Source: a virus
IMG/VR virus record: IMGVR_UViG_3300026533_000002
Location: 54,977 to 118,976 of that record
Direction: 5' to 3' (one strand)
Length of the DNA stretch: 64,000 nucleotides
Shown here: piece by piece, positions 32,399 through 39,775 of the stretch
Position numbering within the stretch: the first letter of the stretch is position 1
How the letters are laid out: each line of letters opens with the position of its first letter
Notes under the pieces: model-generated
What the model saw: only the letters and a program-made list of their open reading frames with translations
Database searches by the model: none
What the model was told of the DNA's origin: nothing
Made by a program: the position numbers and the translations under genes

Positions 32399-32485
32399 AA
32401 GATAGTCTGGTAATAGATAGTAAGTATAGATTAAACCATAGCCTACCATATATGCAATAGTCATATCACATATCATCTCTCCCAT
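32375..32485 (-). CDS. Very small hydrophobic protein (36 residues)
   Basis: A 36-codon frame from ATG 32485 has GGAGTACTAAT just upstream as Shine-Dalgarno and overlaps the stop of the 235-residue gene coupling-style. The product is hydrophobic and Tyr-rich (DMTIAYMVGYGLIYTYYLL) with a possible short membrane helix. Supported by the start signals; function unknown. Confidence 0.55.
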   Translation of the reverse strand: MGEMICDMTIAYMVGYGLIYTYYLLPDYLKSLYTSI

Positions 32486-32486
32486 A

Positions 32487-33194
32487 TTAGTACTCCAGTA
32501 TTGTTAGTAAGTCTTCTTTATGAGACTCTAGTAACTGTTTAGCCTTTTGTATACTTTTTATATACATACTTGTATCTTGTGCTTTATGTGTATAAACACC
32601 ATCAATAGCCAAACAATCTTCTTGCAACTCTATATAGTAGTTGTATAAATCACTTATACCAAAGTCAGGCTTCCACCCAGCATTTAGCCTAGCAATCTCC
32701 TCCTCTACTCTATACTTAGCCTTCATATAAGCTACTTTAGCGTTTGCTTCTACCTTAGTTTTAAATACTAACCCTAAGCCTGTTAAATAAACATTTACAT
32801 CTAAACTCTTAGACCAGTTTAGATCTGATTTGACCAACCAATCACTACCATCTGTTGGGTCTATATACCAAGCTTCCTCCCCATCAGCAGGAGTCCAAGG
32901 GTTAAAGTCCTCTACTACCGAATAGTTTTTTGCTGGATATACAAACTTACAATATTCTGGGTTACATACAGGAGGTACTATCTTGTCATATATCCCAGCT
33001 ACTGGTATTTTATCTATAAAAGCTTTTCTAATATCACTGTAATCATCATCTAAAGCATAAATAGTAGTAGAGCAGTTAAATGAAGGTCTATGTATTAATC
33101 TCCATTTATCTGACTTTACCCAAATACTCTCTTTATCTAGCTTATAAAAAGCCTCCATCATATCTTTATGTTTAAAATACGCTTCTTTGTTCAT
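32487..33194 (-). CDS. Conserved-type phage protein (235 residues)
   Basis: The middle has GEEAWYIDPTDGSDWL, then GLVFKTKVEANAKVAYMKAK, then EEEIARLNAGWKPDF. This order (an aromatic Gly strand, F-K-T-K-E/A helix, then a WKPDW-type end) occurs in a common phage and mobile-element family of unknown function. The first 85 and last 50 residues are extra here. AAGGAGATAAG precedes the ATG. Function unknown. Confidence 0.72.
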   Translation of the reverse strand: MNKEAYFKHKDMMEAFYKLDKESIWVKSDKWRLIHRPSFNCSTTIYALDDDYSDIRKAFIDKIPVAGIYDKIVPPVCNPEYCKFVYPAKNYSVVEDFNPWTPADGEEAWYIDPTDGSDWLVKSDLNWSKSLDVNVYLTGLGLVFKTKVEANAKVAYMKAKYRVEEEIARLNAGWKPDFGISDLYNYYIELQEDCLAIDGVYTHKAQDTSMYIKSIQKAKQLLESHKEDLLTILEY

Positions 33195-33210
33195 CTTATC
33201 TCCTTATAAA

Positions 33211-33495
33211 TTATTCTGTAAATGGTACAAGTATATAACTTGATGTAATTACAGGTTTTGTCTTATGCCCACACTCATTACATACTAGACCAAACTTAGC
33301 AGCTTCGGAAACTACCTCTATTGGAGCAGGCAGTATCTCCTCTATCTCATCATAGCAATCTTTAAACACAGGTAACTCATAAGCTATATCTCCAAAGTAG
33401 TATCTACTTAACGAACAATCTCCAGCTTTACTCTGTCCCTCTACTACCTCTCCACAATTTGGACACTTAAAATATGTATAATCAAACATTCCCAT
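33211..33495 (-). CDS. Zinc-ribbon phage protein (94 residues)
   Basis: Starts MGMFDYTYFKCPNCGE and has a second CNECGHKT near the end, giving two CxxC pairs of a zinc ribbon, with QSKAGDCSL between them. I know the MGMFD start plus QSK pattern as a recurrent phage/bacterial family of unknown function. The next gene downstream begins 16 bases later. Confidence 0.78.
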   Translation of the reverse strand: MGMFDYTYFKCPNCGEVVEGQSKAGDCSLSRYYFGDIAYELPVFKDCYDEIEEILPAPIEVVSEAAKFGLVCNECGHKTKPVITSSYILVPFTE

Positions 33496-33536
33496 TACTT
33501 ATCCTTTATACTAATAACAGATTCTGTTATATATTG

Positions 33537-33620
33537 TTAATTATACTTCTCAGTATAAGACATATTAATATCTAGCCATACAAATACCATTATTGCAATC
33601 ATTATTAGTGTATCTATCAT
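33537..33620 (-). CDS. Very small membrane protein (27 residues)
   Basis: A 27-codon frame from ATG 33620 after AAGGATTAACT, almost all hydrophobic (TLIMIAIMVFVWLDINM) with a short charged tail. It fills the gap between the zinc-ribbon gene and the 62-residue gene. Supported by Shine-Dalgarno and fit. A single-span effector or membrane anchor is possible. Confidence 0.55.
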   Translation of the reverse strand: MIDTLIMIAIMVFVWLDINMSYTEKYN

Positions 33621-33622
33621 AG

Positions 33623-33811
33623 TTAATCCTTAAATAAAGTAGCTAACTCATGTTTAGCTACAAAGCTTCTATCTTTATTCCAAGCTCTAATATTAGCTTT
33701 ATATCTTCTCATAGTGCCTGACATAGCTAATGTTGGTCTAGGTTGCTCTACTACTTTACTAACTTGGCTCTCTATTTTCCTATACCCAAATCCATGTCTT
33801 TCAAATGTCAT
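33623..33811 (-). CDS. Small basic hypothetical protein (62 residues)
   Basis: A 62-residue Arg/Lys-rich protein with no recognised motif (RHGFGYRKIESQVSKVVEQP). Starts after AAGGATAAATGCA. Lies between a very small membrane gene and the winged-helix gene. Possibly nucleic-acid-binding by charge. Confidence 0.62.
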   Translation of the reverse strand: MTFERHGFGYRKIESQVSKVVEQPRPTLAMSGTMRRYKANIRAWNKDRSFVAKHELATLFKD

Positions 33812-33828
33812 TGCATTTATCCTTATAT

Positions 33829-34104
33829 TTAATCTTGCATTAGTTTGTATACTTTATATAGGTTACTAACATCTTCGCCTATAATGTAGACATAACTCTT
33901 CTTATCTTTCAATACTATCAACTTACCTAAGTCTTTAAGAGTTCTAATAGCTCTCTTAACTGTCTTTATACTAATATCTAAATCATTAGCAATCTGGTAT
34001 TGGTCTGTAATAGTAGTACTAGAACATAAGTAGTTACTTACATTCTTAACACTATCTATCTCATTAAAATGCCATTCATAGCTTTTACTAAATACTTTAA
34101 TCAT
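33829..34104 (-). CDS. Winged helix-turn-helix protein (91 residues)
   Basis: TITDQYQIANDLDISIKTVKRAIRTLKDLGKLIVLKDKKSYVYII has the layout of a winged helix: an HTH (IANDLDISIKTVKRAI) and a wing. This pattern is seen in replication-initiator and MarR/IclR-like regulators. It lies 8 bases after the ParB-like gene in an operon with an RHH protein, so the three look like one regulatory module. Confidence 0.8.
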   Translation of the reverse strand: MIKVFSKSYEWHFNEIDSVKNVSNYLCSSTTITDQYQIANDLDISIKTVKRAIRTLKDLGKLIVLKDKKSYVYIIGEDVSNLYKVYKLMQD

Positions 34105-34111
34105 AGACAGA

Positions 34112-34957
34112 TTACATACTAGTGTCGTAATGCTCTAGATCATCATCTATCATGGCAGGCTGTGCCAGAGGTTTCTCTAGTGATTTGTATGCTGTATTTA
34201 TAGTGTTTATGAGCATTATCTTAGTACCAACATCTACAGCGCTATTACGTCCTATAGAGCTCCAGAACATATATCTACCAGTTTCAGTGCGTAACATACT
34301 GTCGTAGTCTATATGCTCCTCAGCATTAGTTGACAGTGCAAGCTCACTCTCAGTATTGACGGCAGAAGCCTCTGCCTCTTCGTTTTTAGCTAGTAATGTT
34401 TTTAATACTAATAAGGATTTAGTATGTTCAACAGTCTCTGTTCCAAATACTGTTACTTTTACTCTCTTTCCTGCCATTAGATCTAAGTAGTACTTAGCGT
34501 TATATGCTGCGTTATCTAGTATGAATTGAGCAGCTATAATATACCTACGATTACTTAGTCCAGTTAACTTCATAGCTGCTGTCTGTGTGTATCCATAAGA
34601 CTTTATCAGTGCTACTGTCTTAAATGCCTTTTGGTTGGTAGAGTCATTTCTAGCTGCAAATGTATTAAGGTTAGACAATGCTATACAGTCTTTATCCTCT
34701 AGGTCATCTACTACATCTCTTGCTAATACATCTATTCCTAACTCAATAGCTACTTTACTCCTATGTCTCCCGTCAATTACTAAGCCATTTCTTATAATGA
34801 TTGGATCTATTTGCCCCAGCTTTATCATTAATGTCTTTAAAGCATTGTACTCATCTATAGGTTTTACTTGATTAAAGCCTGCTATCTTAGTATCGAATTT
34901 AAGTGTGTTAGGATTAAGCTTGTAGCTATCACCTTTCCATATATCTAGATTAGTCAT
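34112..34957 (-). CDS. ParB-like nuclease/CTPase-domain protein (281 residues)
   Basis: The N-terminal domain has LMIKLGQIDPIIIRNGLVID then GRHRSKVAIELG, the ParB/Srx signature (xxGQxxPIxVxxGxxxxDGxHR). A helical region after it (TQTAAMKLTGLSNRRYII) looks like the HTH that follows in ParB proteins. No ParA gene is seen nearby. Its ATG directly follows the TAA of the RHH gene (TAAATG). It could be a regulator or DNA-modifying protein; plasmid-like partition is less likely without ParA. Confidence 0.85.
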   Translation of the reverse strand: MTNLDIWKGDSYKLNPNTLKFDTKIAGFNQVKPIDEYNALKTLMIKLGQIDPIIIRNGLVIDGRHRSKVAIELGIDVLARDVVDDLEDKDCIALSNLNTFAARNDSTNQKAFKTVALIKSYGYTQTAAMKLTGLSNRRYIIAAQFILDNAAYNAKYYLDLMAGKRVKVTVFGTETVEHTKSLLVLKTLLAKNEEAEASAVNTESELALSTNAEEHIDYDSMLRTETGRYMFWSSIGRNSAVDVGTKIMLINTINTAYKSLEKPLAQPAMIDDDLEHYDTSM

Positions 34958-35095
34958 TTATTTATTTCCTTTGTTGTAGTCTCTCACTAACATTGCTATT
35001 ACAGCACCAATTGTAGGCATACCTACCTCTTCCTTGATCTTCTTCAGATCATCTCTAGTTCTTTCGTTCAACTTAATTGCTACACTTACACTCAT
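34958..35095 (-). CDS. Ribbon-helix-helix protein (45 residues)
   Basis: A 45-codon frame from ATG 35095 after AAAGGACATTT. The sequence MSVSVAIKLNERTRDDLKKI followed by EEVGMPTIGAVIAMLVRDYN has the beta-strand plus two-helix spacing of a CopG/Arc RHH repressor. It abuts the ParB-like gene (stop immediately followed by ATG). Two 15-base inverted repeats with 7-base half sites lie 22 to 90 bases upstream, fitting autoregulation. Function inferred from fold and context. Confidence 0.75.
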   Translation of the reverse strand: MSVSVAIKLNERTRDDLKKIKEEVGMPTIGAVIAMLVRDYNKGNK

Positions 35096-35116
35096 AAATG
35101 TCCTTTTCTATTTATT

Positions 35117-35185
35117 TATACTGGCAGTATACTACAAGTAACCTTATAGTAAACTAATATGGTTATTTGGTAGGACAATGTCCTA
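35117..35185. promoter_or_regulatory. Two operator-like perfect inverted repeats upstream of the RHH gene
   Basis: TATACTG-G-CAGTATA (35117-35131) and TAGGACA-A-TGTCCTA (35171-35185) are both perfect 15-base inverted repeats with one central base. Their centres are 54 bases apart, about five helical turns. A TATAAA -10-like sequence on the minus strand overlaps the first repeat. Binding by the RHH or ParB-like protein would cover the promoter, so autoregulation is a reasonable inference. Direct proof is lacking. Confidence 0.6.
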
Positions 35186-35406
35186 ATCCGCAATCCTTTA
35201 AATAGGTAAATTATCCGCACTGTTAAGTACTACTATAGTATTACAACCAGAAAATATTTTCCATATAGTCTCTCCTTACATTAATTAAAAGCTATACTTT
35301 ACATATAAGCTCTTATATCTCTTATCTATACTAATTAGACACCTAAGTACTAACTATTGCTATTAGATACCTAATATACACTTATAATTACTAATAAGGT
35401 AATAAG

Positions 35407-35437
35407 AAAAAAGAAAAAGGCACTCCGCCTGGAGACC
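35407..35437 (-). terminator. Intrinsic terminator B (end of candidate small RNA)
   Basis: On the minus strand the stem GGTCTCC/GGAGTGCC (loop AGGC, one bulged T) is followed by TTTTTCTTTTTTC. This is a standard Rho-independent terminator. It lies 76 bases beyond the terminator that follows the RNA polymerase gene, so it ends a separate transcript. Confidence 0.7.
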
Positions 35438-35512
35438 GTCGGTAGACAATAGATAGAGGGAAGATGAAGAGCGAGGCCACGAGTGATGAATCTTGTCCTC
35501 CTATTGCTCTTG
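35407..35512 (-). ncRNA. Candidate small RNA between two terminators
   Basis: This roughly 106-base stretch is markedly richer in G and C than its AT-rich surroundings. It begins after terminator A and ends in terminator B on the minus strand, so any transcript started here would be a short RNA. The outer arms AAGAGC (35467-35472) and GCTCTT (35506-35511) can pair. There is no protein-coding frame with a normal start. No promoter was identified with confidence. It is a candidate, not a proven RNA. Confidence 0.4.
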
Positions 35513-35546
35513 AAAAAAATAAGGATACCTACCGCTAAGGGTAAGT
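35513..35546 (-). terminator. Intrinsic terminator A after the RNA polymerase gene
   Basis: On the minus strand ACTTACC/GGTAGGT (one T-G pair) with a 6-base loop is followed by ATCCTTATTTTTTTC. It lies about 57 bases after the stop of the polymerase gene. A smaller GCACC/GGTGT hairpin occurs right at the stop codon. It is a good Rho-independent terminator for the 39.5-35.6 kb operon. Confidence 0.7.
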
Positions 35547-35602
35547 ATTATTTCTTTAATTATCTATCCTTTAAAATTAATTAAGTAACACCAATTAAGG
35601 TG

Positions 35603-37303
35603 CTACATGCAGTTATAAGACTCTACTATATCTATTCTATCTGGAATATTCCATCCTCTATAGATACCAGTCTGAGCCTCAATCTCTTGTAGTTGCTTCT
35701 CAGCTAGCCCTCTCATTCTATTAAGACTTTCGAATGTAAGTTGCTTAATTAATGGCAGTGCACTAGGTTTTGAGTAGAAAGCATCTAAAATTGTCTTACA
35801 AGGAATACCTCTTCTATGTAGCCCCATTTGGATGTAATGCTCGGTCGCAGAATCACTTGAGTGTACTATTGAAACTGCTAATCCAGAGTACTTCTTAGTT
35901 CCATTACCTGAGTTAGAGAACGGCATAATAGAATCAATACTGCTTCCGTCTTCCATACTAACTTGAGCATCTAACATGTAAGGTGCCCATATAGCCTTAA
36001 CACCATCAACTCTAGTAAACTGTACATTATTTACTCCAGCTTCAGCTAGTTTTCTACCATACTCAGCTGTTTTAGCGTTATAGAAGAAACTTTCACCAAA
36101 TATCTCAGTTACCATATCCATATCCTCAGGCTTTACAGTAGCTCCATGCATGTAGGGTTGCTGTACGAGCTTTGCCTCATCTCTAGTAATCCCTAGGTAG
36201 TCTGCAACTAGTGAATGAGCATCATACTTAGTTTCTCCTCCTAGTAAATTTGCTACTTTTAAGAATTGCTCATCACCCCACAAGTTTGATGCATTAATGT
36301 TTCCACTTGCAATAAAATCATACCCTACTACACTTCTACTCATTCTACCTTCAGCACATATTATATTATCAAATACATCTACAATATGAAGTAGCTTACC
36401 TAATTCTTTATGTCCAATAGTAAATTCTACATATTTACCTTTATTATAATCTTCAAGTAAAGTAGAGTTATAATTAATCTTGGCTATAGAATCTTTAACT
36501 AGTACTCTATAATCATCTGATTTAAACTCATTCTCTAAGTATTTAATAGCATACTTGATCTCAGTAGCATCAACTAAATACTCTTGAGCTGGTTCAATAA
36601 GATATTTCTCAAAAGCATCTCCGTAGTCATAAGCAAAGCCATATCTAGATAATGAATAATTACGAGTATTACTATCAAGTTTACGGTAATTAGTATAAGT
36701 ATGCCCAAGAAACACTTTAGTCTCCTCAGCTACCTCTTGTAATCTTTCCCAATAGTTAGCTTCATTAACTTTAGATTTATTAGTTTCATAAAGTAATACT
36801 TTATATAAATCAATATACTCAGGAGCTATTTCCTTTATACGCATATCAATCTCAGCCTTCTCACTAAGTACCTTAGTAGAATTGTTTTCTACTTTCTTCT
36901 TACTACCTTTCAATATAATATAATCTTGGAAGCTACTCACTTCTTTAAACCAAACCTTAGTCTTAACCTCTTTCTCTCTTTGACCAACGATAGTAGATGT
37001 AGTATGAGTAAACATATTTCCATCCTTATCTATAGTAGTAGCTATCTTATCTTCAAACTTAAACTTCATAGCTTTAACTACTATATTTACTCTTATAAGT
37101 AAAGCTTTCTTAAAGTTATATGAGCCATCATTTACATCTATAATACATTCTAAACTTAGTAAAGCATTAGCTACATTACCTACTAGCATAGATACTGTCA
37201 TCTCATTAGCTACTATATTTCTTACAGTTGCTACAATTAATTGGTTATCTAGTGCTTTAAGTGCTTTAAATGCCGGTTTTAATATAAGTGGGTATTTTTT
37301 CAT
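35603..37303 (-). CDS. Divergent single-subunit (T7/N4-type) RNA polymerase
   Basis: The 566-residue protein shows the spaced motifs of single-subunit RNA polymerases. A DSNTRNYSL block (210-218) matches the D-x-R-G-R region of T7 RNAP and is followed by GDAFEKYL. Motif A is GYDFIASGN with Asp329; motif B is TRDEAKLVQQPYMHG (373-387), with the R-x3-K pair (Arg374, Lys378) and a His386-Gly387 where T7 has Tyr639-Gly640; SGLAVSIVHSSD (473-484) matches T7 SGIAPNFVHSQD; motif C is ILDAFY with Asp507. It is much shorter than T7 RNAP (883) and lacks the T7 N-terminal specificity domain, closer in size to N4 RNAP II. It probably transcribes phage genes. Confidence 0.65.
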   Translation of the reverse strand: MKKYPLILKPAFKALKALDNQLIVATVRNIVANEMTVSMLVGNVANALLSLECIIDVNDGSYNFKKALLIRVNIVVKAMKFKFEDKIATTIDKDGNMFTHTTSTIVGQREKEVKTKVWFKEVSSFQDYIILKGSKKKVENNSTKVLSEKAEIDMRIKEIAPEYIDLYKVLLYETNKSKVNEANYWERLQEVAEETKVFLGHTYTNYRKLDSNTRNYSLSRYGFAYDYGDAFEKYLIEPAQEYLVDATEIKYAIKYLENEFKSDDYRVLVKDSIAKINYNSTLLEDYNKGKYVEFTIGHKELGKLLHIVDVFDNIICAEGRMSRSVVGYDFIASGNINASNLWGDEQFLKVANLLGGETKYDAHSLVADYLGITRDEAKLVQQPYMHGATVKPEDMDMVTEIFGESFFYNAKTAEYGRKLAEAGVNNVQFTRVDGVKAIWAPYMLDAQVSMEDGSSIDSIMPFSNSGNGTKKYSGLAVSIVHSSDSATEHYIQMGLHRRGIPCKTILDAFYSKPSALPLIKQLTFESLNRMRGLAEKQLQEIEAQTGIYRGWNIPDRIDIVESYNCM

Positions 37304-37322
37304 GGAGTAAGTCCTTTAAGTA

Positions 37323-37348
37323 ATAGCTACTCTTTATTTAGTAGCTAT
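37323..37348. other. 9-bp perfect hairpin between genes
   Basis: ATAGCTACT (37323-37331) and AGTAGCTAT (37340-37348) pair around an 8-base loop. It lies downstream of the 314-residue gene and 20 bases upstream of the polymerase start codon. There is no T-run, so it is unlikely to be a terminator; it may set the stability or translation of the polymerase message. Confidence 0.5.
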
Positions 37349-37398
37349 AGGGTTATTTAACAGTGGTAATAATATTTTACAATTTTTAAGTGTCTAGC

Positions 37399-38343
37399 CT
37401 ACCAAGCAGCATCTTCTACTAATTTCTTAGTAGCTTCTGTAGTTTCTTCCACTCCATTAATTACTTTAGCTACAGCCATATTGAACTCTCTAGAAGTCAC
37501 AGGTAATGTGCCTTTAGCAACCTCTTCTTTATAGGCTTTAAATGTTGCTTCAAGTATAAATACATCAAGAGCGTTAGTCTTTCCTTCACGCATATTAGCT
37601 AAGTAACCTAAGTTGCCAACATCAGTCTTTCTCTTATCAGTTAAATACTCATAAGCAAGTAATCTACCATCTTTCAGTACTAATGAGCTTTTACCTGTGT
37701 CAAGTTTCACTAACGCTAGTACATTAGCTAGCTTCCCTTCTAACACCTCTATTCTTGTTGGGGCTTCACCTAGTGCAGTTGTTCTTTTAAGACTACTAGT
37801 TTTAATATGGTCTTTTAGCTCATCTAAAAGGTCATACTTCATTTTAAGACCTGTATTCATTGATAGTATAGACATCTCTAACTCTGTGCTTAAATCTTTG
37901 AACAACACTAAACTTAGTTGATGTGCATCCATTTCTGAGTATTCTAACTCATCCATAAATGCAAATCTATCTTCAGTCTCTTCATCTAACTCAATCTCAG
38001 GTATATCTATTACCTCTTCAATATGAGCTTCAAAGCCTGCTAGGTTAATAATAAAGTTACAAGCATGTAATGCATCAGTATCAGTAATATTACCGTTATA
38101 GTAAGCTACTAAGTCCTCACCAGAGTAAGGCATAGAAGTAAATACTTTACAGTTAAGGTTGTTATATACTTTTCTAATAGTTAAAGCAAAGTCTCTATCC
38201 TCAGCTCTTAGTATATTTAAAGCATCATTGATTTCAGTGCTAGTCTCTTTAGTTAATTTGTATTGCATTGTAATCTCCTCAGATTTAGTTGTAGTAGTTT
38301 CATTAGCATTTGTGTTGTTAGTAGTAGTTTGGTTGTTATTCAT
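37399..38343 (-). CDS. Hypothetical protein with Asn/Thr-rich N-terminus
   Basis: The 314-residue protein starts with a low-complexity Asn/Thr stretch (about 25 residues) and then folds with mixed helices (EINDALNILRAEDRDFALTI and TIRKVYNNLNCKVF). It sits directly upstream of the RNA polymerase gene. In N4, the RNAP II is made of two proteins, and this protein could be a polymerase partner by position only; I see no shared motif. AAAGGAAATAATT precedes the ATG. Confidence 0.72.
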   Translation of the reverse strand: MNNNQTTTNNTNANETTTTKSEEITMQYKLTKETSTEINDALNILRAEDRDFALTIRKVYNNLNCKVFTSMPYSGEDLVAYYNGNITDTDALHACNFIINLAGFEAHIEEVIDIPEIELDEETEDRFAFMDELEYSEMDAHQLSLVLFKDLSTELEMSILSMNTGLKMKYDLLDELKDHIKTSSLKRTTALGEAPTRIEVLEGKLANVLALVKLDTGKSSLVLKDGRLLAYEYLTDKRKTDVGNLGYLANMREGKTNALDVFILEATFKAYKEEVAKGTLPVTSREFNMAVAKVINGVEETTEATKKLVEDAAW

Positions 38344-38403
38344 AATTATTTCCTTTATGTAGTTATAGGTAGACTAGCATTTCAGCTAGCACATTAGTAG
38401 TTA

Positions 38404-38718
38404 TTAAGACTTAGGAGCAGTAGCAAATCCTATAGCAAGTAACTCAGTTATTTCATCATGAAAGGCTTCATTAGTTATTCTAGGTCTATTATCAGCTTTA
38501 ACTTTAGTAACTAGCTCAGCTCTCTCTGCGGCATAGTCTAGCTCACTCTCAGCTGAGTAGAGTACTAGCTTATTGTTAAGTTGTTTAGTTAACTCTTTAG
38601 TTCCTTCTAATACTAAATCAGCATTATCCTCTAAGATAGCGGCAGATTTAAATATAAACTTACGGTAGATAGTTAATACGATTAGTATAGATGCTAATAG
38701 TGCTATTCCTTCAAACAT
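38404..38718 (-). CDS. Membrane-anchored helical protein (104 residues)
   Basis: One N-terminal hydrophobic helix (about residues 3-18) is followed by an amphipathic helical region (ILEDNADLVLEGTKELTKQL) and a C-terminus ending FATAPKS. The protein at 41436-41813 has the same layout and a similar end (GIASAPS), so the two are probable paralogs. The role is unknown. Confidence 0.7.
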   Translation of the reverse strand: MFEGIALLASILIVLTIYRKFIFKSAAILEDNADLVLEGTKELTKQLNNKLVLYSAESELDYAAERAELVTKVKADNRPRITNEAFHDEITELLAIGFATAPKS

Positions 38719-38768
38719 TGGTAGATCCTTTATAAGTAGGGCTTACATCTCTAGGAATGCCTTTATAG

Positions 38769-39203
38769 TTATACGTCTTCTTTCTTTATAATAAGTACAT
38801 CATGTAGATGCTCTGGATATAAAGCTATTCTAATTGATAAGTGATCAACAGGTACATCATTAAGATAAGGCTTATATTTAACTAAGGTATATGTATATAA
38901 TACTTCTAAGTCAGACTTACTAGTAACTTCATATATCCTAGCGTTATGCCATACAAACTTATCTTCATACTTAGCTTTAAACTCTTTCAAGTCCTTATCA
39001 ATACTAATGCTTTTACCTACGAATACAATCTTCTTATGACTATATATAAAGTAAAGGCATTGCTTAGGTCTAGGCTTCTCCTTATAGTATAAAGTAGTAA
39101 GGAATCCTTTCCTTTGAGCTATTAAATACTTAGGGTAATTCTTAGCTTTAAACTCTTCTTTAGAGCTATACTGAGAGGCTATCTCTTTTAGTTCTGTTAA
39201 CAC
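38769..39203 (-). CDS. GIY-YIG-like protein
   Basis: The 144-residue protein contains CLYFIYSHKKIVFVGKSISI, which corresponds to the first two strands of a GIY-YIG nuclease (xYxIY...hVGxS), and a later EVLYTYTLVKYKPYLN, fitting the Glu-bearing helix and the K-P-x-L-N end. The catalytic Arg is not obvious. The N-terminal 30 residues have a SKEEFKAKNYPKYLIAQRKG segment also seen in mobile nucleases. Probably a mobile or derived GIY-YIG protein. Confidence 0.65.
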   Translation of the reverse strand: MLTELKEIASQYSSKEEFKAKNYPKYLIAQRKGFLTTLYYKEKPRPKQCLYFIYSHKKIVFVGKSISIDKDLKEFKAKYEDKFVWHNARIYEVTSKSDLEVLYTYTLVKYKPYLNDVPVDHLSIRIALYPEHLHDVLIIKKEDV

Positions 39204-39365
39204 TTTTATGTCCTTTATTATTAAATATATAATTCTCCGATATACAAACTAAATGTTGTAGTTATGAGAGTTACATACTTAGCTTGTATGGAGTTTTAAC
39301 TAGTTAGAGGATAACTAGTATGGGTAGAAGTTTTAAGGCCTTGTAGGCTCTTATATAGACTAAGT

Positions 39366-39545
39366 CTAATGACTATATGATCTAATGCTAGTACCAGCAG
39401 TAGCTAGTATAAATCTATGGTAAGTTCTTAGGAATGACCCTAATGTTTTATCTCTAAATGTAAGGTCTTTAGCGTTATAGTTTACTAGAGATATAAGGAA
39501 GTTATTATCTCCTTTATATACTCTTTTAATGTTATCATTACACAT
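39366..39545 (-). CDS. Small basic protein (59 residues)
   Basis: A 59-codon frame from ATG 39545 after AAGGATAGACATT. It ends with a short basic stretch (GSFLRTYHRFILATAGTSIR). The region 39204-39365 between it and the GIY-YIG gene holds no other gene. The good Shine-Dalgarno supports it. A hairpin of the three-copy class lies about 75 bases upstream. Confidence 0.55.
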   Translation of the reverse strand: MCNDNIKRVYKGDNNFLISLVNYNAKDLTFRDKTLGSFLRTYHRFILATAGTSIRSYSH

Positions 39546-39617
39546 AATGTCTATCCTTTTGTTTGGTTTAGTATTAAGTTACTTATCTATTAGTTTAGAT
39601 GAAGGACTTAACCCACC

Positions 39618-39653
39618 ACTTAACTTGTGCCGATAGACGGAGTCCGGCACTAA
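39618..39653 (-). promoter_or_regulatory. Covarying hairpin element, copy 1
   Basis: Read on the plus strand, CACTTAACTT is followed by a stem GTGCCG (39627-39632) and CGGCAC (39645-39650), then TAA. The inner loop can also pair GAC with GTC. Copies 2 and 3 at 40864 and 42341 keep the flanks and loop but change both stem arms in matching ways. Each copy lies 40 to 110 bases upstream of a leftward gene; here it is the 59-residue gene starting at 39545. A leader RNA or a hairpin promoter is possible. Confidence 0.6.
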
Positions 39654-39721
39654 TAAGATAGGTAGATTAGGTTATATGGAATGTGTTACTAGTAGTAGGT
39701 GTAATCTTAAAGTTAGCTGGA

Positions 39722-39775
39722 AAACACCTGATATCGTTGTTTTTTACTTAGTGAAAGATACCTTTTCAGGTGTTT
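39722..39775. repeat. 10-base inverted repeat with long loop
   Basis: AAACACCTGA (39722-39731) and TCAGGTGTTT (39766-39775) are perfectly complementary. TATC/GATA inside can extend the stem with a bulge. It occurs in the long gene-free zone between the leftward small gene and the RepL-like gene. It may be a structured RNA or DNA element in the control region. No gene lies here. Confidence 0.45.
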
